DNA from: Gnetum montanum
Taxonomy: Eukaryota > Streptophyta > Gnetopsida > Gnetales > Gnetaceae
DNA length: 64,000 bases
Direction: 5' to 3'
NCBI GenBank assembly: GCA_015680685.1
Contig: MNCI01018132.1
Location: forward strand, 44,345-108,344
Of this stretch, positions 1 to 12,050 are shown in pieces (the stretch's first letter is position 1; every line of letters starts with the position of its first letter). The translations under genes were made by a program, and so were the position numbers. Under the pieces are notes generated by a model. It had not been told where the DNA came from and ran no database searches. It saw only the letters and a list, made by a program, of their open reading frames with translations.

Positions 1-96
1 ATTGCCATCTATAATTACTTTTTTTCTCTAGCATCTTAGTTGTTTGGTTATATGTTAATTGCATAATTGTGTTACAACATCAAATGTTCCTGCTAG

Positions 97-1311
97 TGGT
101 CCCACGTCTACATACTATATGGAGTTGTGGATAGACATGCCTGATAAATTCACCTTCAAAAAAGGCATTATTGAGGACATGGTGGAATGCTTACAACAAG
201 TAGATCCTGAGATTAGTATGTGAGATGTTGCTTTGCTTTATGTTGCTCTACTACTCAAATGCTTAGTTCTAGGCTAATATTGATTTATTGTTACATGCCT
301 ATAGGTCCTAAGATTCGGTGGGATCCAAGCAAGGTGGCCAAGGTGGATGCCCTTCCTGACCTCCCTCTTGAGGTCAATTAGGTGTCTCGTTGCATGTACA
401 AGATATTGAACAAGTACAAAATTTCCTATGCAAAGGCGTTGTGGAGCTATAGGCACTCAAATAAGCACCTATGGAAACACATGTACAAGCTACAAGAGAG
501 GTGACTAGCTAGGACACAAAGATCAAAGATCTTCAGTCCAGATATAACTTTCTAGCAGCTAGATCCTAGGGAGATAGCACTTGGTGTACTTTTTAGATAG
601 AGTATGCTCAATACTAGATAACTCTTAGAGGTAAAAATGAGGCCACATGGGAGTTGATTGAGCAACGACTATAGATGGACCTACTTACCTAGAAGAACTA
701 AGATTGGAAGAATTACAACACAAAGGTCTATTGATGGGAGTAGATGCAGAAGAACCACAAGCACCAATATAAGCCTAAGTGTGATGTGTACCTACAATGG
801 TACAAGGAGGAGTCTACCAAATGTCACCTGCTCAAGATGTTTCTTAAGGTAACTAGTGGAAGGTAGGCAAATAAGTTGTTCATGCAGCATATAGTGGTGA
901 GTGGCTTTCTTGAGAGGGAGATCATTACCCCTTGTAGGGAGGATTATTTTACTACATTCTCAATGGAGCCACCTATATGAACCTTCATGGACAATAGTAG
1001 GACTCCTGTGGGCATTGACTTTGGTTAAGAGGACTAAACACAACATTTCAAGGTTGAGATCCTTCAGTCGTTGGAGTATGGCCTTCGAAAGTTACCTCTA
1101 GAAGACATTGATGCAGGACCCTCTCAGGTTAGTCTCTTTTGTTTTTTTTTTTTGTTTTTTGCATGTTTTAGGTTGGCTTGTGTACTGCATACTTGCTTAC
1201 TAAGTATGTGTTTTGTTGTGGTTATGTTGCTAGGTACTAGGAGATGTTGTGGGCCCCAACGATGCAATGGGGGATGAAAAACCTCCACCCCTATCTATTG
1301 TGACTAGTTGA
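97..1311 (+). pseudogene. 3' part of the antisense gene carried by Tat-1 (unrecognised family)
   Basis: Three exons can be aligned with the Tat-3 copy at 54856-56079. Exon 97-215 ends at the donor GTATGTG and holds KFTFKKGIIEDMVECLQQVD, against KFTFM-GVVDDMIYHLKQVD in Tat-3. Exon 305-1127 starts after ATAG, includes a W-x-x-RHxNxxLWK segment and a long charged stretch, and ends DAGPSQ at the donor GTTAGT (Tat-3 ends DAGPSW at GTCAGT). The last exon, about 1234-1311, follows TGCTAG and ends in TGA. The frame carries about ten stops, nearly all TAG, TGA or TAA in place of CAG, CGA or CAA. The gene lies opposite in strand to its host element. I do not recognise the protein; exon 2 looks helical and charged. 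The homology to Tat-3 is seen directly, whereas function is unknown. Confidence 0.75.
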
Positions 1312-1549
1312 GCATGACTAGATGTACCTTTGCTATGGGGAATTTTTTCTATTTTTTACTATACTTTTGGTGCATGATGCTACTCATGCTATGCACTACT
1401 ATTCATATGATATCTAATGCATGTATATACTATATGTAATATGTAATGTATAAATCTTTCTTTTATGGTTTATTTATTGTGTGCTTGCTATGCTTATAAT
1501 GTGATGAGTTAATATGCTAAGTTAGGATTATGCGATGATAATATAACTA
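1312..1549. other. no gene recognised: 3' flank of antisense gene
   Basis: AT-rich sequence between the antisense gene's stop codon and the TTTAAGG array. It corresponds to 56080-56220 in Tat-3, where a clear AATAAA is present. Here only degenerate forms such as TATAAATC near 1450 are seen. Confidence 0.4.
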
Positions 1550-1829
1550 GGCCATTACAAGCCCCATGCTAGTTTAAGGCCATAGTGGGAGGGCCAATGC
1601 TAGTTTAAGGCCATTTTGGAACATGATGATAGTTTAAGGTCATTTTGGACCATGTGCTACCAGCTTAAGGCCATGGTAGGTTGCATATATTGATAGTTTT
1701 AGGTCATTTCAGGCTAGGCGTCACTAGTTTAAGGCCATGGTAGGCCACAGGGATATAATTGGAAGCAATAGTTTAAGACCATTCTAGGCCTAAGTGGTAG
1801 TTTAATGACATTCTAGGCCAAGTATGTTG

Positions 1830-1830
<1 letters not shown>
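1550..1830. repeat. dispersed array of TAGTTTAAGGCCAT units
   Basis: About seven imperfect copies of a unit reading TAGTTTAAGGCCATTTTGG or TAGTTTAAGGCCATGGTAGG, spaced 35-60 bp apart. Many units contain the near-palindrome GGCCATTTTGGACC. Related arrays lie at 47140-47560, 51160-51600 and 56230-56360 in Tat-3, again beside the antisense gene or pol. Confidence 0.8.

Positions 1831-1831
<1 letters not shown>

Positions 1832-1866
<35 letters not shown>
1832..1866. repeat. (CT)n microsatellite
   Basis: Uninterrupted TC/CT dinucleotide run of about 35 bases directly after the TTTAAGG array. Confidence 0.95.
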
Positions 1867-1868
<2 letters not shown>

Positions 1869-2182
1869 TAGTTTTGGATTTTATGATTTTTATGTATTTT
1901 GACATTTTTTTATGCATAAAGGCATATGCATTAAAGAAATAGTAGAAAAAATGTAAACTAAGCTATCAAATGCATAGCTGATGTAGATGGTAAGCTAAGT
2001 GATTAAACTAAATGAAAATAATAGGCTATAATGCTAATGTGATGTAAATGGGGAGTAGGATGTAGGGTGTAAGTGGACAACAGGTAGGTCCCTAGCATGC
2101 TTTCAAACTAAGAGGGAACCTTAGTCACATAGTTGCTTCCTAACCTAGTGTTGATTAGGAGGTGCATAGGGCCTAGAGGGAA

Positions 2183-2800
2183 TTATTTGATAGTCTTCCT
2201 AACCTCGCTTGCTATGTTGAAGGGAAATTCTTCCCATAGGACATCCTTCGGTAAGCCGCTTGCTTCTTCTTTCCTTTCAGGTGGATTTGCCTCATGCGTT
2301 TCATTCTCATCCTTTAATATAGATGCATGATCAAGAAATTCCACCTGTAACCCTTTCTCTGTATCTATGTTGTTAATGGCTAGAGAGGCTACATTTTCAC
2401 CATGGATAATAACCTTGCCACCTTCATATGGAAGGTGGACTTCTTGGTGGATCAGAGAGGAGATGGTCCATAATTGGACCAACCATGGCCTATCTAATAT
2501 CAGGTTGAATCTTGGCATCTCCTCTATGACTATGCATTTGGTGGTGGTGGGGAATTGCTCTACTACTATGAAGGCTATTGTGATTGTATCCTTGACAATG
2601 ACACGTGACTTGCTAAAGGACTTTAGGCATGTGATCTTGTTAGCTTGATTTGATTTATGAGGCCTAACTTATTGATGATGGTATATGGGATAACATTGGT
2701 TTCTACCTCATTGTCAACGTGCACACTTCAAATCTTACACTAACCAACATGTATGGTGATAAACATGGAGGCCATTATGACCTCACCCTTCTTAGGTTTG
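2183..2800 (-). pseudogene. pol: Tat-1 aspartic protease (retropepsin) relic
   Basis: The minus strand encodes a VDNEVETNVIPYTIINKLGL-like segment near 2650-2750, the counterpart of IDDGATTNVIP in Tat-3. The expected catalytic D-x-G is altered. The segment MPRFNLILDRPWL near 2480-2518 is the conserved ILGRPWL block that closes plant retropepsins; here G has become D. The following sequence, with VIIHGENVASLAINNIDTEKG, matches Tat-3's VVIHSNKVAMQVINNVDMEQG. Frame changes separate the two halves. Antisense-gene sequence rather than RT follows on the left, as in Tat-3. Confidence 0.7.
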
Positions 2801-3540
2801 ACCTTAATTTCCTTTCCACAAGACACAAGAGGTGTGGAGCTCACTTCCTATAGTGTAGGAGGCAACATCATAGTGTGGGTGGAGTTCTCATCTATTGGGA
2901 TGTCCTCCATGATAGGAATGGAGGTTAAAATTCATACTAGAAATTTGTAGTGGGTAGATGAGGTCATGATCAAGTCATATAGACTCATTTTTGTGTTCTT
3001 CTACTTTAATGCAAGCTTAACTTGGGCTAATGCATCTACAAATTCTTTGCCGTTGGTTGCACTCTTGTTGGATTTGACTTCTTCCATACATCTTAAAAAA
3101 TGGATTTTGTGGAGAGGTGACTTAGGCTTGGTTGACTTGTTAATGTTGGAAGGGATCAATGCATTGCCCACTATCAGACTCTAGGTAGGTGAGAAGTCAA
3201 CATTTTGTAGCATCCAAACAACAAAGGGTGGTTAAAATCTTGTTGTTGCGACATGCTGTGGGGTCCTAACAACAAAGTGTATTGTAGGTGCTTGAGGTGG
3301 CACTCTAACAATGAAAAGAGGCTTCAAACCTATAGGGGCTGAGGAAGCCCTTGCACTATCTAAGGGCACATGAACCATCAATGGTTGCCATGCTAATTCT
3401 GGGTTGTCATCAATGCTGATAACCTACATCATCGCATTTAGAGGATCCTTGTACACCCTCATAGATTGGTTCTAAAGCCTAACTGGGTTAGTAGTATTAA
3501 GCATCAAGTTGCCTTTGTCAATCATTCTTTGGAGGTCATC
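2801..3540 (-). other. gag-protease linker of Tat-1, heavily decayed
   Basis: No clear domain. It corresponds to 57150-57900 in Tat-3, a Pro/Ser/Thr-rich linker between the gag zinc-knuckle-like region and protease. Short matching blocks, such as the sequence around the start of protease, make the alignment credible, but stops are frequent. Confidence 0.45.
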
Positions 3541-5060
3541 CTATAGGACTATGTAAAAATTGGTATTGTGATTGGGCAACCAGTGGTAGTGATAGAACCA
3601 ATCTAGCTGTAAGTGTTTTGGGACTGAGGGCTCATTCAGTGCTACTAATGTAGGATTCCTTAGGAGATCACAATATCTATTGTGCCTTTTGCAAGCATCT
3701 TGAGACATTTTCTTATACTAGATACATCAACCTGTAGTAGTTGGTCCAACAATTTCAAAGGTTTTAATGGCAATGGGTTATACTTTGAGTGATCCTTGCA
3801 CTCAAAGTTAGGCCTTAGAGTGGCTTGTGTTGTGGCTATGGATGATGTAGGCTAGTTAGTTATTGTGCTAGGGCTAACAGTTTTGTTATTGGCCAAGGCC
3901 TTGGGTGGTCTAGTTGTTGGCCTCAAGTTAGTCATTTTGGCCTCTTTGGCCATAGTTTCCATGGTTGCACTTTGCTTTCCCTTATCCTTGTCATTCTTGG
4001 CATGTAGGGTTTTATAGGCCACATAGGCTAGGACCCTGTTGGCTTTCACTACATCCTATATGCTCTTTGTTTGGGCAAAGGCTTGGCTTAGATATTGTAG
4101 GTCCAAGTAGTACAGTTTCAACTTGATGAAGTCATTAACTACACCCTTGAAGATAGCTAGGAGGCGTGTCTTTGCTATGGGCTCTTGAATTTTGTTCAAT
4201 GAGGTGATCCAACATTGGATAAATTTTTGCATGAGCTCTAGATCACCTTGCTTAATCTACATCAGCTAGTCAAGGGTGGTTTTAAGATTCAAGTTGTACT
4301 TGAAGCATGTGACAAACTAGCCTAGAAGATCCTCCAAAGAGAAGATAGAGCCCTAGGGTAATTCATGGTACTAGTCTAATGCCTTGCCAGTGAATGACAT
4401 GGCAAACACATGTATGATGGGATGTGACCATGCTTGCAGTAGTAGGCACTAAGACCTGAATGTCACAAGGTGTGTGTTGAGGTTCCCTTCACTATTGTAC
4501 TTGGTGAATTGGGGCAACAAGATCCTAGTAGGTAGAGTTAGTGGTGGAACAATAGGACTTATGGGATCATTGTGGTAGAAGTCCACTATATGAACTATTT
4601 TAGAGGAGGTGGCCTTAAGCTTCTTGACCTCTTCTATTAAGGTTTGGATTAGTTAGAATGCTTGATCCAAGTTTTGGGATGTGGTAGTAGGCTATGCTAT
4701 CTATGCCATTCATTGTGTTGGTTGGGTGGTCCATGACCTAGTTGTAGGTTATGGAACCACATGAGGTACTTGTTGTGTTGGCTATGCTACGAGCCCAATG
4801 ACTAGGGCAAACGATGCATGCATGGGTTGGACCATTGTTAAGGGTGTCGATAAAACAGGTAGGCTAGAAGGTGCCTAAGTCATCTAGGGCTAAGAAACAT
4901 GCATTGTATGAACATAAGGTTGAGTAGGCATGATTGCTATTGGTAGGGATGACTAGGTAGGCTACAACAATGCCATGAAGGATAGGTTAATAGGAGGTAC
5001 TACATCTTGATGTGTAGGCTATGTCTAGTGCATTACTGTGATAGGTGTTGACTTAGAAGG
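3540..5060 (-). pseudogene. gag: Tat-1 gag relic
   Basis: Minus-strand blocks align with Tat-3 gag: a LTLPTRILLPQFTKYNSEGN segment near 4480-4550, then HLVTFRS, then VFAMSFTGKALDxYHELP and LVTCFKYNL near 4300-4400. These match the retrotransposon gag domain (PF03732-type; GxALxWY, F-x-x-x-F). A downstream block near 3540-3600 reads HWLPNHNTNFYIVL-DDLQRMIDKGNL, typical of the histidine-rich C-terminal gag region of Tat and Ogre elements. Several stops (mostly TAG) interrupt it. The element would have formed capsid particles; this copy cannot. Confidence 0.75.
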
Positions 5061-6041
5061 TGATGTCGGGGCTATGACTATCTTAAGAAAGACAGGAAAA
5101 CAAGATTGTGGGAGGGCTAGATTAGGTGTCATCTATTAGAAGATACTGTGGAAGAAGTCCTCATGCTTGGAATGAGCTTCAAATTCATCCTACTCTTCTC
5201 ATAGGGGTTCTTCATAATCTCTCCCTACCTCACGCTTACTTATTTAGATGAGTTGGGGAAGTATCTAGTGGTAAGATTTGGTAAGCGGGGTGAAGTTGAT
5301 AGAGGAGGGGATATACTCCCATTTGTTTTAGTGGATAAGCTTGTAACCTCCCTTCACTTCCATGTCCAAGTGATCTATAAATAGGCCTACTTGGATGTTC
5401 ATGTAGATGAAGTTGTATTGTTCATCATTTATTGTGGTATACTTGGGGTCTTGGTCATGCAACCTAAGGGATTGCCTTGGTTTTGCCAGGGCAGGACTAG
5501 TAGGGTGGTCAATCCTATTTTCTTATTGGATGGGTAGGATAGGGAGTGTGCTTAGGACTGATGTCAAAGGATATATAGAACTCATGTGTGTAAATTAATT
5601 TGCAAGAGGAGATTGCAGAGGTTGTTGATTACCAAAGAAAATAAAATGGCTAACTTTGTTGATTGCGAAAATGGTTAACTCTAGAAACTATAGAAAAATA
5701 ACTAGGTCTTAAGATTGTAGAAGAATGGCTAACTTTGGAGACTACACTCTCTACACTGAAAGCTAACTATGCTCTCTACTGAGAATGCCCAAAATTTGGC
5801 TAACTGTGAAAATATATGCTTTGGGGTTTCTATGTGGGGTTTCAAGGGAACCAACGATGGGGTCCAATCTACACCAACTGGTTAGTAGACAATGCCTACA
5901 TTGGCCTAAGATCAAGCTAGTACCACACATGCAATAGGTCCATAGGGGTGTTGGGTCTATGCTAGCCCAAAGCTAGCAACGGTTATGTAGAGAGCATGCG
6001 AGACAACCACCAATGAAGTTCAAACGAGGAAAATGGTTTGA
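5061..6041 (-). other. Tat-1 5' leader between primer site and gag
   Basis: A less conserved leader between the primer-binding site and gag. A stretch at 5330-5480 can be aligned loosely with the leaders of Tat-2 (27180-27600) and Tat-3 (59880-60190), where all three share blocks resembling CCTAAGGGA. Tat and Ogre elements often carry an extra ORF here, but I see no coherent one. Confidence 0.45.
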
Positions 6042-6060
6042 CCCTTCTTCTAGCACTAGA
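6042..6060 (-). promoter_or_regulatory. Tat-family primer-binding site
   Basis: Minus strand TAGTGCTAGAAGAAGGG, starting a few bases inside the LTR end. The same block lies inside the LTR at 28282-28299 (TGGTGCTAGAAGAAGGGC) and 60517-60534. Three independent copies make it the primer site by position. The priming tRNA was not identified. Confidence 0.7.
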
Positions 6061-6064
6061 AACT

Positions 6065-7789
6065 TGTAGCAACTAAAAACATTGATGTCTAGAATGCCAA
6101 GGGGTTCATAGGCAAACAATTTGAGCTTGTATCCATGTGAGGGACTACTGGAGGTAGAGATGGAATGCCCTAAATGGTCTTGTTAATCAAATGGGGACTT
6201 ACCAAATGTGATGCAAAATGATACTAAGTGTTCATATAGTGTCAATGATGGATGAGCGTAGTTAAGGGTTTTAGTGTAAAACATAGGTGCTAATGTGCGA
6301 GAACCATCTCCCAAGCATAACTATGTGTGTTAATAGTAATAAATGCAAGTAAAAATCCAAAAATGCAAGTAAAAATGCTGAAAATGTAAAGAAAGAGAGT
6401 GAGAGAGAATGGAACACCACCCCAAGTGGGGTTGAGTGTGGTTAACTCCAAAAGGGATGAGAAGGTACATAGTGTACAATAGGCATAGTGGATAGTGTAG
6501 TCATAGCCTCAAGGATGTCTAGCTATGAAGACTGACATTTTTCCATGATGTCTGTGCTTGCCAAGTTGGCCATCGCAGTGTGTAGTGGGTTGTGGTGTCC
6601 TATAGTGAGCTACGGTGGTGTGCAACCTTGCCTTTCTCCAGTTTGTTAGCATGCCTTTGAATTTTTATGTGCCCAAAATGCCAAAATACTTAAGTTTTCT
6701 AATATAATTCAAATTTTCCAACCCCTAAAATGTTGAGGGAAGGCATATTCATAGGCCTAGGTTTAGCAAAAAATGTAGGATGACTACCATGTGGCAATGG
6801 GATGGTTGGAACTAGACTATTACCCAACAATGCTCTTTATTGAGGCTAGTGGTGTTGTGATTTGCTATACTGTACCAGACTCTATGAGGTTGAGAAACTA
6901 TGAATATGCTACCAAATGCATGCATATGCATAAAAAATACTACAATGTCCCTAAAAAAATGCAACTTTGAAGACTATGCTCTCCACTATCTTGTGTTGGG
7001 TTGAGTGTAGTTACAATTTTGGGGGATAGAAGGGGATATAACAAAAATGCATTATGCTAACTATGCTTGCTAGAGTTATGCTAGAGCTGAGCTAAATGCC
7101 AATGCTATGTTGTAAAGGCCTTTGGAGGTTGTTCTAGCTGACTACGCTTGACTATCCTCTAGACAAGGGGAGAGCATAGTCCAACAATTAGAAATATTTT
7201 GCAAAAAATGGCTATGTGCTAACTATGCTCTTCACAGGAGGCTAACTACACTCCCAAATAGGGTTAAGAATAGTTCCAACACTTGTCAAAACTAGCAAAA
7301 ACTAGCTTCTAGTTGACTACACTTGAATACACTATGGTCTAGTGGAGAGCATAGTCTTGACACTTGGAAAATGTTTGTGAAACTGGGCCTTCATGCTAAC
7401 TATGCTTGAATACACTCTAAAATAGTGGAGAGTGTAGTCTTAGCACTTAGAAAATTTCATAGTAGTTAGCTTGACACTTAGAAAATTTTGCAAAACTAGC
7501 CTTTGTGTTGACTATCCTCTCTACTAAGTTGACTACATTGTGGGGTAGTGGAGAGTGTAGTCCCAACACTTAGAAGAATTTGTAGTTTCTGGCTTTGTGA
7601 TGACACTTAGGAAAAATTGCAAAAAATAAATTTTTGGAGCTAACTATGCTCTCCATTGGGCTGATTATGATTTGGAGCAAGGGAGAACATAGTCCCAACA
7701 CTTAGAAAAATTTTCAGAAAGTGACCTCGTGCTGGCACTTTGGCAAATTTGTAGTCAAGATTCTATAGCCCAAATTTGGTAGTGTTTCA
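6065..7789 (-). repeat. Tat-1 5' LTR
   Basis: Starts TGTAGCAACTAAAAAC and ends AGTGTTTCA on the plus strand, matching the Tat-3 LTR termini (TGTAGTGACCAAAAACG and GGTGTTTCA). Length is 1725 bp, close to 1761 and 1763 bp in Tat-3. Internally it carries many copies of AACTATGCTCTCCAC and its reverse complement GTGGAGAGCATAGT between about 6960 and 7700, the place where Tat-3 LTRs carry GCTACGCTA palindromes. Confidence 0.85.
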
Positions 7790-7983
7790 ATGGGGGATCA
7801 GGATGCCTGCAAGAAGGTTATTTAAGTAATGGTAAGGCTAATAAGATCATTTTGGTAGAAGTTCATAACCTTCACTATTTATGTGGTGTTGGCCTCAAGC
7901 TTTCTTAGCTTATTATTAAAAATTTGGATCATTTAAAATGCTTGATCTAGGTTCTAGGATGCTCTTACAAGCTTTGTTGGTTG
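7790..7983 (-). pseudogene. gag: Tat-2 gag fragment between Tat-1 and Ath-1
   Basis: Begins ATGGGGGATCAGGATGCC, the counterpart of the gag stretch at about 59022 in Tat-3. It continues with blocks alignable to 4510-4690 of Tat-1 (ATCATTTTGGTAGAAGTTC, AATGCTTGATCTAGGTTCT). It is broken on the left by insertion of Tat-1 and on the right by insertion of Ath-1. Tat-2 is therefore older than both. Confidence 0.75.
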
Positions 7984-7988
7984 TACAA
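7984..7988. repeat. target-site duplication of Ath-1, left copy
   Basis: TACAA directly before the LTR start TGATGAGC. The right copy at 21198-21202 is TATAA, one C-to-T change away. Confidence 0.75.
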
Positions 7989-9954
7989 TGATGAGCTAGC
8001 CAAAGTTCAATGCTAAGTTACCTTAGTAGTTATCTTTGTTGCAAAAAATTATCACCTCTTCTGTGACTAACTCATGAGTCATATCCATGAAGAAATGGTT
8101 CAAAGTCAAAAAGATCATCAAGACAAATAATGATTAGATTTGAATTCAACTGAAAATGCCACACTTATGACTATCACTCATAAGTAAAATCAACAAGACC
8201 TCATCTTAACTTCTAATATTAAGTTCAAATATGAAATTAGCTAATTAAACCAAATTAAGATTAAATAAATTTATCATTAATATAGAAGATGACAAAGAAG
8301 ATATCACCTAATTCATGACCATTCTCTATTTCCTCCAAAATGCAACAACTTCCTAATCCTTATATATCAATGGTTGTTGATCATCACAAAGTAGCAACAC
8401 TCTTCCTAGATAATTGAAATGCAAATGATGATTTAATTTAATATGGATTTTCTCTTGCATTTCTCCTCCCCCCTGTTGTACATAGTTTCTATTATTTATA
8501 CTAAATGAATTTACAACAATGTTTAAAATTAATCATTTCAATAATAGATTGGTATTGAAGAATCTGATACCAATCTATTCAAATCGGTGCAAATTGCCAG
8601 GTTTGGCATCCTTGATATCTTGGATTAGCATGGAATCTATTTTTTTGAGGGATCCATATCAACAAACTTTGGTAATAGTAACGAGATAGGAATTAAGATA
8701 GGACTTGTGGTGGTAATGCTTAGGGAACCTATGGTGACCATAGTAGAGGACCTTATTGTATGTTGAAGCACATGATAGTGTAGAGATGTCACATGCCTAA
8801 TTTGGATTCTTTTGGAGCTTGACCTTGCCAAAAGGACATGTAAGGTTGCCACGTTGTTGGGGATAGCCATTGTAGTTGCCAAGCACATGACATCCCTTAG
8901 ACAATGGTTATTGATGTAGGTAAGCACTGTTCCACATTACCGCTCACATTGAAACCATTCATTCTTATTGCAATTGTTGGGTTTCTACATGCTACCGCAA
9001 TGACATGCCACCTACGCCACCACCGCCTTACACGGGGAACACTCTACACCATGGAAAGGTATCATACTTGAGAGGGTGGTGTTGCTGGAGATAGTCAACT
9101 AGGGTTAACGTGAACATTGACAAGAACTATGACAATGAAAAAGTGATCATTGTTACTGCCAAACACACATCAATAGCAACAACCATTACAATAGCAACAA
9201 CTAAGAAAAAGTTGTGGTAGCCATTTTTGTTGGTGGTGAGAAGTTGCAATAATGGATAGTTAGTGTTGCCATTAGCGTGAGGCATGAAAATGCTACAGGG
9301 ATGCCACCCACATGCAATGTAGGTATACTAAAGCATGCAACTAAAATGGCACACAAGTTGTCACATTGTAAATGCCACTCAAGAATGGAAACTTGAAAAG
9401 GAAATCAAATGAATTGGCATTGCTATTGAAAAATGAAAATATGAACTGCCAATGAATGCAAATGGTTTGTTTTTTATGATTTTACCATCTACCATAGTGG
9501 CCATTCACATACCCATGTGCGCCAAGATAAAATGGCCAAAATTAATAAAACATGAAATCGCTACCCATTTAAATAATATATATAATGTCTATATAGTTTA
9601 CATATCTTTCCCAATTCAAACCACTTGCTAATTTAGTATATTTCATAACCATACTAAACCTACTTATGAAACAAATGAGGAACATACTAGCCAATGTAAA
9701 ACCTCAGAAGACTAATTCTCACATATAACTATAATTTACACCAATAAGCTTAGTCAAAGTAACCAATATAAAAACTACCCATAATCACATTATAATTATA
9801 TCAACTATAACTTACAATACAATAAACTAAAATAGACATTAATTAAACACCAACCAAACAATTAACTATATGTAATACAAAATGAAATTAATTAAAATGC
9901 ATGAATTTGAAAATGATGCTTATTTAAAAATTGAACCAATTTTGGGGTTCAACA
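7989..9954 (-). repeat. Ath-1 3' LTR
   Basis: Starts TGATGAGCTAGCCAAAG and ends GGGGTTCAACA (plus strand). It aligns along its length with 19256-21197. The minus-strand TATA box TATAAATA lies at 8493-8500 and in the partner LTR at 19759-19766. The apparent ORF around 8637-8927 is LTR sequence, not a gene. Confidence 0.88.
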
Positions 9955-12050
9955 TAACCCCTAAGGAGCCTTTGGCTAGTGCTTGGTCATAAAGGCAGAA
10001 ATAATAATATAAAAACATTAATATCTATGCAACTGTAAACAAAATAAAATTATGCTAATGCTATTCCATGATATCCTTTTGTTTATCAAAAATTTAATAT
10101 ATTAAAAACATGTAGACATTTTACAAGAAAAAGATCATTAATGTTCACTATCCAACATCATAAAATACCAAAACAAAAACTAAAATTTTCCATTATCCAA
10201 ATGTCCAATTATTTATTTGCTAATTATGTACATATCTTTACTCCTACTTTATAAGAAGTTCTTTTTAGTTGGGTAGGAGTCCACATATAACTTGATTAGG
10301 AAAGCCCTACCTAGGATTCATTCGGCTTCTACATCACCTCACAAGGTTTGCTTTATTAGGTGCAAGAATGGATTACAACCTCAAGGACTAGATCTTTCCT
10401 ATAATTTAAGGATCTAATATCCAGTACTTGTACCTAACTCATTTTCTAACTTGTTCTTGGATTATCTTCCATGTTGGTTATATCCTACTATCTTATCCTT
10501 TATGAATTGGTTATTTCCCCCTTCCTAATTAAGCTATGGCATGAAGCATACCTAGGTTAATTAGCAAAGACAAAGTATGAAAAAGGAAACATGGTCAATG
10601 GATATACCAAATATGACTATGAGGGTACCAAAGACAATGGATGAACAAGTGTTAGTATCCATCATTGGTCATCATAGTAGGGATCTTGACCATTGACAAT
10701 TATGGAAGACATGATGGGAAACATAAGAAAAAGTAGTACACAAAAGTACCACTAATCAGAAGAGATGATCATGTAAAATAAAAATGGAAAGGAAAAAAAA
10801 TGAAAAATAGAAATAGCAAAAGCTAAAGAATGAGAGAAAAACAAAAGAAAACAATAGTATTAGGAGTAAAAAGAAGAAAAAGCAAAGGAACTAAATAAAC
10901 ATAATAATAGGCATGATTAGAAGTGGAGGTATCCATTAAGATATTGACTATGAAGGAGTCACTCCTTTACTACCTATGTTATACCATAGCTCTAAGGTAG
11001 TGGCATTGTCATTTGATTAGTAATCATTGCTTGACCCTTAAACACTCTACTCATAGAAGGGGGTTCTTATGGGATGCTTGAAATTGTGAGCTTGGAGCAT
11101 CGTCCCAACTATAAGGTTCTTGTGGGATTGTGGCTCAGCACATGATTGAAGGTTCTTGTGGGGCCATCTCTTTTTCTTCTTCTTTAATTTTCTTTTCTTA
11201 CTTGATTTTTTTCTTTTTCTTTTATTTTCTTATTTTTGCAAGAAATTCAATATTTAGTCAACTTCAATCATGAGGTTCTTGTAGGAGTCAAATTCATTTT
11301 GTAAGGGTTGCTTACATGGCACTAATCTTGCTTAATATCAGTAGATGTCTTTACCACCAGAGAAACTAGTTTGAATATAACACACCCTTTTCACCTTAGC
11401 AACTAATCCAAGTAGATAACTAATACAAACTAGACACTAATTAGCATTATCCTATACTAAGTTATTTAGCCATCTTGAATTATGAGCTTTATACTTAAAG
11501 AGTATTGTTTAAAAATAATGAAGTTTATTATGTATAATATACTTATTAATATAAGGCTCACCCTTAGTTAGATTTTGGGTTTAAACCTACCTATGTCAAG
11601 CTAGGAGTATTTTTCCTTCTCACTTGCGTTCTAGACATGATGCAAATGAATTCTTTAAAATCCCAACTAACAATAGAAGATACTAGTGTCCTATACATTT
11701 TTCAAGGTAAAAGTTGTAGATTGTAAATACTTGCTTTATTAGTTTATACTATGACATAAGAATATTGTTGAGGGACACGTTTAAGAGCTAAGACTTCTAA
11801 TGGATTGTTGTCATGTAACTCATTAGTGATGGGATAAGTTGGGTTACTTAGCTCTATTGGTTCTTCTTCTCTAGGTTCCTCAATGTGATGTTGATAACAA
11901 AATTGAAGTCTTTGCTCATTGACTAGGAATGTAGTTAAGAAATCATTGATAGGTGATATGAGAATGTTTCCATTATCATGGGGTTGGACAACAAAATAAG
12001 GGTCTTCCTACCTAGTTATTAACTTTCCTAGAAATTTATGTAATCTCATA
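9955..12050 (-). other. Ath-1 3' untranslated region, no gene recognised
   Basis: Between the integrase relic and the 3' LTR. A weak purine stretch (minus strand AAGGAGCC-like, then TTAGGGGTTA) adjoins the LTR at 9955 and may be the polypurine tract. 10950-11350 contains several GGTTCTTGTGGG blocks and a CT-rich stretch. Athila elements may carry a third ORF here, but I see no coherent frame. Confidence 0.4.

Larger units (their letters stand above)
1..7789 (-). mobile_element. Tat-1: Ty3/gypsy Tat-type LTR retrotransposon, 3' part outside window
   Basis: Reading leftwards from 7789, this has a 5' LTR, a primer-binding site, a leader, gag, a protease region and then a plus-strand (antisense) gene, in the same order as the complete element at 44018-62303. 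RT, RNase H, integrase and the 3' LTR would lie left of base 1. The right boundary at 7789 is set by the LTR terminus GTGTTTCA, which matches the LTR ends at 45778 and 62303. Beyond it, gag sequence of another Tat copy begins abruptly, so Tat-1 inserted into that older copy. The target duplication cannot be checked because the left end is missing. All frames are broken, so the element is dead. Confidence 0.85.

Noticed and set aside
1550-1830. CRISPR-like repeat/spacer array
   Set aside because: The spacing is irregular, units are imperfect, and the DNA is clearly plant; these are dispersed short repeats in a retrotransposon.
8637-8927. 96-residue minus-strand open frame
   Set aside because: It lies inside the Ath-1 LTR, and the paired LTR does not keep the frame.
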